NCBI RefSeq assembly: GCF_905171765.1
Contig: NC_053392.1
Coordinates: 105,946,220-106,010,219, forward strand
DNA length: 64,000 nucleotides
Direction of reading: 5' to 3'
From: Bufo bufo
Taxonomy: Eukaryota; Chordata; Amphibia; Anura; Bufonidae
The translations under genes and the position numbers were made by a program. The notes below the pieces were generated by a model. It made no database searches. It worked only from the letters and a program-made list of their open reading frames with translations, and was not told the origin of the DNA. This document shows positions 41,453 through 50,799 of the stretch, piece by piece; positions within the stretch are counted from its first letter, which is position 1, and each line of letters begins with the position of its first letter.

Positions 41453-42107
41453 ATAGAAACATAGAATGTGTCGGCAGATAAGAACCATTTGGCCCATCTA
41501 GTCTGCCCAATATACTGAATACTATGAATAGCCTTTGTTATATGAAGGATGGCCTTATGCCTATCCCATGCATGCTTAAACTCCTTCACTGTATTTGCAG
41601 CTACCACTTCTGCAGGAAGGCTATTCCATGCATCCACTACTCTCTCAGTAAATAATACTTCCTGATATTACTTCTAAACCTTTGCCCCTCTAATTTAAAA
41701 CTATGTCCTCTTGTAGCAGTTTTTCTTCTTTTAAATATTCTCTCCTCTTTCACCTTGTTGATTCCCTTTATGTATTTAGCAGTTTCTCTCATATCCCCTC
41801 TGTCTTGCCTTTCTTCCAAGCTATACATGTTAAGGTCCTTTAATATTTCCTGGTAAGTTTTATCCTGCAATCCATGTACTAGTTTAGTAGCTCTTCTCTG
41901 AACTCTCTCCAAAGTATCAATATCCGTCTGGAGATATGGTCTCCAGTACTGAGCACAATACTCCAAATGAGGTCTCACTAGTGCTCTGTAGAGCACCTCC
42001 CTTTTTCTACTGGTAATGCCTCTCCCATAAACACCCAAGCATTCTGCTAGCATTTCCTGCTGCTCTATGACATTGTTTGCCTACCTTTAAGTCTTCTGAC
42101 ATAATGA
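41453..42107 (-). repeat. LINE (L2/CR1 type) C-terminal and 3' part
   Basis: On the minus strand the protein tail reads ECLGVYGRGITSRKREVLY, ALVRPHLEYCAQYW, RRATKLVHGLQ and ERIFKRRKTATRGHS, then SLPAEVVAANTVKEF. It is the continuation of 47523-47840, separated by G2. The minus-strand 3' end is a TTTCTATG-type tail, as in the copy at 4519. Confidence 0.88.
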
Positions 42108-42695
42108 TGTCACGGATGGTGTACAGGAAACAAGATGATACAAATAACAAATGATGACTCACTGGATCCACAACTAAGGAACATAAAGGGAGACCCCTGC
42201 AATCGACCTGCCGCTCTCCCTTAATGCTCAGCCTATGCGACCACTCTAAAGGTGAATGGGCGCATATCCACGTACCTCGGCTATCTTAACCTGAAGGCCC
42301 TACAATAGTGAGGGGACACGACCACCGGCTCCCTACACAGACACGGAGGGAGTCAGGGTCCCCTGGATCCAGACAACAGAAAATCATAAATACAAAACAG
42401 CACTTATCTGAAGACGACTGGGAGCTGGGAGCTGGGAGCTGGGAGCTGGGAGCTGGGAGCTGGGAGCTGGGAGCTGGGAGCTGGGAGCTGAAGTCAGCAT
42501 GCACACTCATTCCAGGAAGTAGTATCAGCCACACCCAACTACCTTATGGGGGAGAATATAAAGGGAGGTAATGAGTCGACTGCATGACAGCTGAGATAGC
42601 CTAACGAGGTGAGGAACAGAAACCAAAACAAAGAAACTCAAGGGGGAGGATCTGAACGGCTCCTGTCAGAGCCTCTCAGCTGTCTGCTTGTGACA
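42108..42695 (-). repeat. G2 3' LTR
   Basis: The 588-bp LTR holds a GGGAGCT array (about 42419-42490) and a TATA-like box on the minus strand (TTTATATTC, about 42556). On the minus strand it follows AGAGGGAGGGGTAC, the polypurine tract. Confidence 0.92.
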
Positions 42696-45600
42696 GTACC
42701 CCTCCCTCTAGGAGTGGACTCCGGACACTCAGGGCCCAACTTCTCAGGATGGGACCTATGGAAAGCCCTGATGAGGCGAGAGGCCTTAATGTCCGTCACT
42801 GGGAGCCACATCCTCTCCTCAGGACCATAACCCTCCCAATGAACGAGGTACTGGAGGGAACCGCGGACAAGACGAGAATCCACAATCCTAGAGACCTGAA
42901 ATTCAAGATTCCCATCAACCATCGGAGGAGGAGGCAAAGGAGAAGGTACAATAGGTTGAACATAAGGTTTCAATAAGGACTTATGGAAAACATTATGGAT
43001 CTTCCAAGTCTGAGGAAGATCAAGACGGTAGGCAACAGGATTGATGACAGACAGGATCTTGTAAGGCCCAATAAACCTAGGACCCAACTTCCAGGAGGGA
43101 ACCTTCAATTTGATATTCTTGGTAGACAGCCACACCAAATCACCAACATTCAGGTCCGGACCAGGCATACGTCTCTTATCCGCCACACGCTTATATCTCT
43201 CACTCATATTCTTTAGATTATCCTGAATATTTTGCCAAATAGATGACAAAGACGAGGAGAATCTGTCCTCATCAGGCAAACCAGAAGAGCCCTCTCCAGA
43301 GAAAGTCCCAAACTGCGGATGAAACCCATATGCACCAAAAAATGGTGACTTATCAGAGGACTCCTGACGACGGTTATTTAAAGCAAACTCAGCAAGGGAC
43401 AAAAACGAACACCAATCCTCCTGATTCTCCGCCACAAAACAGCGCAGATATGTCTCCAGATTCTGATTGACACGCTCTGTCTGGCCATTCGACTGCGGAT
43501 GGAAAGCAGAAGAGAATGACAAGCGAACCCCCAAGCGAGAACAGAAAGCCTTCCAGAATCTGGAAACAAACTGCGTGCCCCTATCAGAGACTATGTCAGA
43601 AGGAATCCCATGCAATTTGACAATGTGGTCAACAAATGCCTGCGCCAGCGTCTTAGCATTGGGCAAACCGGGAAAAGGGATAAAGTGCACCATTTTGCTA
43701 AAACGGTCCACCACCACCAGAATCACAGACTTCCCCGAGGAACGAGGCAAGTCCGTTATGAAGTCCATGGACAGATGTGTCCAAGGACGGGAAGGAATGG
43801 GCAAAGGAAGGAGAGGACCTGATGGCCGTGAGTGAGGGACCTTGGCACGAGCGCAAGTCTCGCAAGCTGCCACAAAACCCTCAACTGACTTACGAAGCGC
43901 AGGCCACCAGAATCTCCGAGCAATGAGATCCAGTGTGGCTCTTGTCCCCGGGTGCCCAGCAAGGACCGTATCATGGTGTTCTTTAAAAATCTTGTGTCTC
44001 AAAGCGAGAGGCACAAACAACCTCCCAGGAGGACAAAGATCAGGAGCTTCTGACTGGGCTGCCTGCACCTCTGCCTCCAATTCAGGAAAAAGAGCAGAGA
44101 CCACCACACCTTCAGCTAAAATGGGACCCGGGTCTTCAAAATTCCCACCTCCCGGGAAACAACGTGACAGGGCATCTGCCTTCACATTCTTAACCCCAGG
44201 GCGGAACGTAACAACAAAATTAAACCTTGAAAAGAACAAAGACCATCTGGCCTGTCTCGGGTTCAGACGCTTGGCTGACTCCAAGTAGGCCAGATTTTTA
44301 TGGTCAGTAAACACAGTAATAGGGTGTCTGGCTCCCTCTAGCCAATGGCGCCATTCCTCAAAAGCCAACTTGATGGCCAACAATTCCCTATCTCCCACAT
44401 CATAATTTCTCTCTGCGGAGGAGAGCTTCTTTGAGAAAAAGGCACACGGTTGCCATTTGGCAGGAGAGGAACCCTGAGACAAGACCGCCCCCACCCCCAC
44501 CTCAGAAGCATCAACCTCAACTATGAAGGGTAAGGAAACATCAGGTTGTACTAGGATGGGAGCGGAAGCAAAACTCTCCTTGATATCAGAAAAGGCCTTA
44601 CGCGCCTCTACCGACCAGGAAGAAAAATCTACCCCCTTTCTGGTCATATCCGTGAGTGGTTTAACAACAGAGGAATAATTCAAAATAAATTTCCTGTAAT
44701 AATTAGCAAAGCCCAAAAAACGCATCAGCGCCTTCTGATTCTCAGGAAGCTCCCACTCAAGCACAGCGCGGACCTTCTCGGGGTCCATGCGAAAACCAGA
44801 AGCGGAGACAAGAAACCCCAGAAATTGGATCTCTGGAACCGCAAACACACATTTTTCCAGTTTCGCGTATAATTTATTCTCCCGCAGGATGAGTAAGACC
44901 TGACATAAGTGTTCCTTATGAGTTTTGAAATCAGGAGAAAAAATCAAAATGTCATCCAAATACACTAATACAAATTTTCCCATTAAATGATAAAAAATGC
45001 TGTTGACGAAATGCTGAAAAACGGCTGGGGCATTCATCAAACCAAAAGGCATAACTAAATTCTCAAAATGGCCCTCAGGGGTATTGAAAGCCGTCTTCCA
45101 TTCGTCTCCTTCTCTGACCCTAACCAGGTTGTATGCCCCTCTTAGGTCTAATTTGGAAAAGACTTTCGCCCCAACAACCTGGTTAAACAAATCTGGGATT
45201 AAAGGAAGCGGATACGGATCACGAATAGTGATACTGTTCAGCTCCCTGAAATCCAGACAAGGTCTTAAAGAACCATCCTTTTTCTTAACAAAGAAAAAAC
45301 CAGCGGCAACAGGTGACTTTGAGGGTCGTATGTGTCCTTTTCTCAGACTCTCAGAGATATAAGCACGCATCGCGACCCTCTCAGGTTGGGAAAGATTGTA
45401 TAAACGAGATTTAGGCAGCTTGGCACCTGGGATGAGATCAATAGGGCAATCATACTCCCTGTGCGGAGGCAAATCCTGAACTCCACTCTCAGAGAAAACA
45501 TCCAAAAATTCAGAGAGGAAAGGTGGTACAGTTTTAGTAGAAACCTCAGAAATAGATGTTATGAGGCAATTCTCTCTGCAAAAGTCACTCCAACCATTTA

Positions 45601-46909
45601 TTTGCCTCGCTGGCCAATCAATGGTGGGGTTATGTTTAGAGAGCCAGGGTAGCCCCAACACTAGAGGAGTAGGCAAACCGCTAAGGACGAAACATGACAC
45701 ATCCTCAACATGAGTATCATTCACAATTAAACGGATATTGTGAACTATGCCCTTTAATGATTTCTGAGAAAGTGGAGCTGAATCAATAGAAAAAACAGGA
45801 ATATTTTTTCGCAAAGTGCAAACCTGGAAACCATGAGTTATTGCAAATTGGTTATCAATGAGGTTGACAGCTGCTCCACTATCCACAAAAATCTCACAAA
45901 AAATGCTCTTGCTCTCTAGCGCCACCCTAGCAGGCAGGACAAAACGGGAACTACAAGCAAAAGACAATTCTTCAATTTCCGCCTCAACCCTGCCAATAGT
46001 AACAGACGGAATATTCTTAAAAGATTTCCTCCTTTTTGTCTCTTTATTACTCCCAGAAAACTGCCTGAATCTCCTAGAGGGACAAACATTTGCCAGATGA
46101 TTTATACCTCCACAACAAAAGCAAACCCTCCCCTGCGGGCTGAATCCTCTATTGTCAGAGGCAATCAACCCCAGCTGCATGGGCTCCTGCTCAGAAGGGG
46201 CTGACAGCGACTGAGACCCCTGTGCACAGAATGACACCGGTGCACTGTCCCGGGACTGAGTATGACAGGAAGGAGAGATCTCTCCTCTCTCTCTAAGACG
46301 CCTGTCAATACGAACAGCCTGAGACATAGCAGAATTCAAGGAGGTAGGTCTTTCATGAAATGCAAATGCATCTTTCAATCCCTCAGAAAGACCATAGCAA
46401 AATTGACTTCGGAGTGCAGCATCATTCCAACCCGTATCTGCTGCCCATCTCCGAAATTCTGAGCAGTATATCTCTGCGGATTGTTTACCCTGGCATAACA
46501 GACGTAGTCTAGACTCAGCCAGAGCAATACGATCCGGATCATCATATATCTGACCCAGGGCTAAAAAGAATTCATCCACTGAACGGAGGGGTTGTGCCCC
46601 CTCCGGCAGGGAAAAGGCCCAGGACTGAGCATTACCCCTGAGCAGCGATATAATGATCCCCACCCTCCGTTCTTCATCACCGGAAGAATGGGGAAGAAGG
46701 CGAAAATGGAGTTTGCAAGCCTCTCTAAAACGTACAAAATTCTCACTACCCCCGGAAAACGTATCCGGGAGCGAAATCTTAGGCTCAGCACAAACTCCAT
46801 GAACGCAAGCTGAACCGGTCACTTGAAACTGAGAAAAAGTCTTACGGAGATCAGCTACCTCCAATGAAAGACCCTGGAAGCGTTCAGCCAAAAGTGAAAC
46901 CGGATCCAT
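42638..46909 (-). CDS. G2 gag-pol polyprotein, single open frame
   Basis: The frame of 1423 codons starts at ATG 46909 (MDPVSLLAERFQGLSLEV); an in-frame ATG at 46972 lies inside the LTR and is less likely. Gag (REACKLHFRLLPHSSG) is followed by a CCHC knuckle (CFCCGGINHLANVC, near residue 262), the protease FVDSGAAVNLID (near 340), RT with VYLDDILIF (near 650), and RNase H with VEVDASEVGVGAVLSQG (near 795) and FTDHKNLAYLE. Integrase has an HHCC domain (EHHDTVLAGHPG to CETCARAK) and DDE residues in SMDFITDLP, VSDRGTQFVS and HPQSNGQTERVN. A C-terminal chromodomain (YLVHWEGYGPEERMWLP, near 1365) ends it. There is no frameshift between gag and pol, unlike G3. The last 58 bases lie in the 3' LTR. 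Confidence 0.94.
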   Translation of the reverse strand: MDPVSLLAERFQGLSLEVADLRKTFSQFQVTGSACVHGVCAEPKISLPDTFSGGSENFVRFREACKLHFRLLPHSSGDEERRVGIIISLLRGNAQSWAFSLPEGAQPLRSVDEFFLALGQIYDDPDRIALAESRLRLLCQGKQSAEIYCSEFRRWAADTGWNDAALRSQFCYGLSEGLKDAFAFHERPTSLNSAMSQAVRIDRRLRERGEISPSCHTQSRDSAPVSFCAQGSQSLSAPSEQEPMQLGLIASDNRGFSPQGRVCFCCGGINHLANVCPSRRFRQFSGSNKETKRRKSFKNIPSVTIGRVEAEIEELSFACSSRFVLPARVALESKSIFCEIFVDSGAAVNLIDNQFAITHGFQVCTLRKNIPVFSIDSAPLSQKSLKGIVHNIRLIVNDTHVEDVSCFVLSGLPTPLVLGLPWLSKHNPTIDWPARQINGWSDFCRENCLITSISEVSTKTVPPFLSEFLDVFSESGVQDLPPHREYDCPIDLIPGAKLPKSRLYNLSQPERVAMRAYISESLRKGHIRPSKSPVAAGFFFVKKKDGSLRPCLDFRELNSITIRDPYPLPLIPDLFNQVVGAKVFSKLDLRGAYNLVRVREGDEWKTAFNTPEGHFENLVMPFGLMNAPAVFQHFVNSIFYHLMGKFVLVYLDDILIFSPDFKTHKEHLCQVLLILRENKLYAKLEKCVFAVPEIQFLGFLVSASGFRMDPEKVRAVLEWELPENQKALMRFLGFANYYRKFILNYSSVVKPLTDMTRKGVDFSSWSVEARKAFSDIKESFASAPILVQPDVSLPFIVEVDASEVGVGAVLSQGSSPAKWQPCAFFSKKLSSAERNYDVGDRELLAIKLAFEEWRHWLEGARHPITVFTDHKNLAYLESAKRLNPRQARWSLFFSRFNFVVTFRPGVKNVKADALSRCFPGGGNFEDPGPILAEGVVVSALFPELEAEVQAAQSEAPDLCPPGRLFVPLALRHKIFKEHHDTVLAGHPGTRATLDLIARRFWWPALRKSVEGFVAACETCARAKVPHSRPSGPLLPLPIPSRPWTHLSMDFITDLPRSSGKSVILVVVDRFSKMVHFIPFPGLPNAKTLAQAFVDHIVKLHGIPSDIVSDRGTQFVSRFWKAFCSRLGVRLSFSSAFHPQSNGQTERVNQNLETYLRCFVAENQEDWCSFLSLAEFALNNRRQESSDKSPFFGAYGFHPQFGTFSGEGSSGLPDEDRFSSSLSSIWQNIQDNLKNMSERYKRVADKRRMPGPDLNVGDLVWLSTKNIKLKVPSWKLGPRFIGPYKILSVINPVAYRLDLPQTWKIHNVFHKSLLKPYVQPIVPSPLPPPPMVDGNLEFQVSRIVDSRLVRGSLQYLVHWEGYGPEERMWLPVTDIKASRLIRAFHRSHPEKLGPECPESTPRGRGTVTSRQLRGSDRSRSDPPP

Positions 46910-46925
46910 GCTTGAGACGGTTTTG

Positions 46926-46935
46926 GTGGCTGATA
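46926..46935 (-). promoter_or_regulatory. G2 primer-binding site, self-priming type
   Basis: On the minus strand TATCAGCCAC follows the LTR after one T. Its exact complement GTGGCTGATA is on the minus strand inside the LTR (47354-47345), roughly 30 bases after TTTATATTC. Confidence 0.75.
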
Positions 46936-46936
46936 A

Positions 46937-47517
46937 TGTCACGGATGGTGTACAGGAAACAAGATGATACAAATAACAAATGATGACTCACTGGATCCAC
47001 AACTAAGGAACATAAAGGGAGACCCCTGCAATCGACCTGCCGCTCTCCCTTAATGCTCAGCCTATGCGACCACTCTAAAGGTGAATGGGCGCATATCCAC
47101 GTACCTCGGCTATCTTAACCTGAAGGCCCTACAATAGTGAGGGGACACGACCACCGGCTCCCTACACAGACACGGAGGGAGTCAGGGTCCCCTGGATCCA
47201 GACAACAGAAAATCATAAATACAAAACAGCACTTATCTGAAGACGACTGGGAGCTGGGAGCTGGGAGCTGGGAGCTGGGAGCTGGGAGCTGGGAGCTGGG
47301 AGCTGGGAGCTGAAGTCAGCATGCACACTCATTCCAGGAAGTAGTATCAGCCACACCCAACTACCTTATGGGGGAGAATATAAAGGGAGGTAATGAGTCG
47401 ACTGCATGACAGCTGAGATAGCCTAACGAGGTGAGGAACAGAAACCAAAACAAAGAAACTCAAGGGGGAGGATCTGAACGGCTCCTGTCAGAGCCTCTCA
47501 GCTGTCTGCTTGTGACA
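46937..47517 (-). repeat. G2 5' LTR
   Basis: The 581-bp LTR looks identical to the 3' LTR apart from one fewer GGGAGCT unit. Confidence 0.92.
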
Positions 47518-47522
47518 AATGA

Positions 47523-47840
47523 CCTCTAAATCCCTTTCCTCAGATACTGAGGTTAGGACTGTATCACTGATTTTATATTCTGCTCTTGGGTTTTTACGTC
47601 CCAGGTGCATTATCTTGCACTTATCAACATTACATTTTAGTTGCCAGATTTTTGACCATTCCTCTAGTTTTCCTAAATCCTTTTCCATTTGGTGTATCCC
47701 TCCAGGAACATCAACCCTGTTACAAATCTTTGTGTCATCAGCAAAAAGACACACCTTACCATCAAGGCCTTCTGCAATTTCGCTGATAAAGATATTAAAC
47801 AATATGGGATATAACCCCCCCCCCCCCAATGAGTACTGTT
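47523..47840 (-). repeat. LINE (L2/CR1 type) RT fragment, 5' side of the G2 insertion
   Basis: The minus-strand frame includes the RT catalytic box as LFADDTKI, then EEWSKIWQLKCNVDKCKIMHLG, typical of L2/CR1 RT. It ends in a C-run (47815-47827) where the copy is truncated. It joins 42107 when G2 and one AATGA are removed. Confidence 0.88.
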
Positions 47841-49592
47841 GAAAGTATCAAAGTATCATAGTGAGTTGTAATCTGTTCTGTATAGAGGCTTAAGCACATA
47901 TCAAGCCCCTATATGATGGCCCACATACTGTCAATGAGCTTGTATTTGCCAGTGAGTATGGAGCCATAGACACTTCATGTGCCATAATGTCTCTGGGACA
48001 ATGCTTTTGTAATACACCATGCAATGTTGCATGAATTCACAGAGATGGGTGGAGAAGGGGAGAATAGGGCCATAAAGAGATTCTGAATATGGCCATGTGC
48101 ATAAGGTCTTGAAGGAGTTGTGCTATGATTGATGTAAAAAATGAAAATCTGACATCACATAGAGAATAACTATCTCATTGTAACAAAACAAGTTCCATCC
48201 CCATACCTCAAATGGATACTGAGCTCCCCCCATTCATTGCTCCGATTGCTCTGCTAGATCTTCTTCAGGGTGTCAGCTCAGGAAGCATGCCCTTTCTCAA
48301 GTGGTGTTTTATTTTTGCTGCAGCTCTCTCCCTGTAACTGTCACAGTTTATAACAGTAGATATGGCTGGTGGCAATAAACGGATTGAACTGAGCAAGTGC
48401 GACCACCTCAATAGAAGAACATGAAAATTACTCTACAGAGTAAACACCAGGGGGCACCATTATTATGAAGTAAAGAGAATCTGGTGCATAAGTAAATTAC
48501 AGAGTTTTTCATGCTGAATTATAATAAATAACATTTAATGTTTGCACAACCCTTTAATGCACACTGATGCAAGATGAGACAGAGTCGCGACCACCTCCCG
48601 GCCAGGAAAGTGCAGAGCACTCCGGCACTCTGTGTTTCAGTAGTTTCCATTGCCATTCATGAGACTTACGGAAACAGCTTAGCAAAGTAAGCTATACTGT
48701 TTCTGAGTTTGGGATATAGCATAGCTTGTTGTGCTACGCTCTCATGCACGGCAATGGGACCTACTGAAACAGCAGAGCACCGGAGCACTCTGCTGTTTTC
48801 CGGCCGGGAGGTGGTCAAGAGTCTCATCTTGCCTTAGTAACGGCGAGATGAGACAACTCCTTTAACACAACCAACTACAAGTCGCAGCCATGAAAACTAT
48901 TTTATGCTGGGGCTTGAAGTTTAACAATGCAGACCTCTATTCTCAACTATTCTGTTATGAGCCGTTGTAAGTTGCGTCTACATACAGAAGCTTGCAGCCG
49001 CTGCCATCTGATGATTAGAGTATATTTTATGATATGAATCATTAATGAAGATCTGTAGTAAGCCAGTCACTTATCTCAGCAACAAAATAAAACTCAAGCT
49101 TTAACCTCTTGGCTACTAATCATTACATAATGACCTGCTTATTCTAGTTTATGCCATTCGTTCACTTTGAAATGTATGGTTTGAGTGATCAGACTATCCT
49201 CTTCCTTTACCATCATAATCAACATTATTAGCACATCAGACCTAAAGAAAGCTCTGTGCAAAAAGAGACTTATTCATCCTACTTTTATTACATCTTATCT
49301 ACCTGGCTGTGCTTGTATTTCGGTCCCCAAACAACAAATTTGCCCAAAAATGGATACCTTCCATGTACATTCTATATTTTTGTCACTCCCATCAATAAAA
49401 TGACTGTTCTTATCTGCAATAGGGGGATATGCACTCTTATGGAGGACGCCTAATCAGCGAGAGGAGTCTTAAAGGCCAGGCAATGCTCCTCTGGAATTCT
49501 GGAAAGAGTGTATGCAATTCAGCTCTTAAGAAGCTCTGCCTCTAATGCCACCAGATATAAGGAAGCTATCCTATAAGTCAATGTTCAACCTT
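47841..49592. other. Unassigned sequence with one palindromic MITE
   Basis: Between about 48541 and 48865 an imperfect inverted repeat is present (GATGAGAC...CCACCTCCCGGCC against GGCCGGGAGGTGG...GTCTCATC). The rest shows no gene or terminus that I can support. Confidence 0.45.
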
Positions 49593-49959
49593 TTAACCAC
49601 CTCCCGACCGCCTAACGCACGGATGCGTCCTGGAGGCGGTCGATTCATTCCTCCTGGACGCATCCGTGCGTCATCTCGCGAGACGCGAGATTTCCTGTGA
49701 ACGCGCGCACACAGGCGCGCGCGTTCACAGGATCGGAAGGTAAGCGAGTGGATCTCCAGCCTGCCAGCGGCGATCGTTCGCTGGCAGGCTGGAGATGCGA
49801 TTTTTTTAACCCCTAACAGGTATAATATACCTGCTACCTGGTCCTCTGGTGGTCCCTTTTGTTTGGATCGACGACCAGAGGACACAGGTAGCTCAGTAAT
49901 ATGTAGCACCAAGCACCACACTACACTACACCCCCCCTGTCACTTATTAACCCCTTATT

Positions 49960-50760
49960 AACCCCTGATCACCCCATATAGACTCCCTGATCACCCCCCT
50001 GTCATTGATCCCCCCCCGTCATTGATCACCCCCCTGTAAGGCTGCATTCAGATGTCCATATGTTTTTTACGGATCCACGGAAACATGGATCGGATCCGCA
50101 AAACACATACGGACATCTGAATGGAGCCTTATAGGGGGTGATCAATGACAGGGGGGTGATCACCCCATATAGACTCCCTGATCACCCCCCTGTCATTGAT
50201 CACCCCCCTGTAAGGCTGCATTCAGATGTCCATATGTTTTTTACGGATCCACGGATACATGGATCGGATCCGCAAAACACATACGGACATCTGAATGGAG
50301 CCTTATAGGGGGTGATCAATGACAGGGGGGTGATCACCCCATATAGACTCCCTGATCACCCCCCTATCATTGATCACCCCCCTGTAAGGCTGCATTCAGA
50401 TGTCCGTATGTTTTTTACGGATCCACGGATACATGGATCGGATCCGCAAAACACATACGGACATCTGAATGGAGCCTTATAGGGGGGTGATCAATGACAG
50501 GGGGGTGATCACCCCATATAGACTCCCTGATCACCCCCCTGTCATTGATCACCCCCCTGTCATTGATCACCCCCCTGTAAGGCTGCATTCAAATGTCCGT
50601 ATGTTTTTTACGGATCCACGGATACATGGATCGGATCCGCAAAACACATACGGACATCTGAATGGAGCCTTATAGGGGGGTGATCAATGACAAGGGGGTG
50701 ATCACCCCATATAGACTCCCTGATCACCCCCCTGTCATTGATCACCCCCCTGTAAGGCTC
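49960..50760. repeat. Four tandem units of about 180-190 bp, each with an internal palindrome
   Basis: Each unit holds TAAGGCTGCATTCAGATGTCC, ACGGATCCACGG, CGGATCCGCAAAACACATACGG and GACATCTGAATGGAGCCTTA, so it folds on itself. Units are joined by GGGGTGATCACCCC and CATATAGACTCCC linkers. The last unit is truncated. Confidence 0.85.
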
Positions 50761-50799
50761 CATTCAGACATTTTTTTTCCACTAACTTGTGTCAAAAAA

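Larger units (their letters stand above)
42108..47517 (-). mobile_element. G2: complete, apparently intact Ty3/Gypsy (Tf1/Sushi-type) chromovirus
   Basis: The 5410-bp element is flanked by AATGA (42103-42107 and 47518-47522) and sits inside a LINE. The LTRs (42108-42695 and 46937-47517) look identical except for one extra 7-bp GGGAGCT unit. It carries a primer site, a polypurine tract and one open gag-pol frame with all catalytic residues. Everything visible is compatible with a functional, very recent insertion. Confidence 0.95.
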
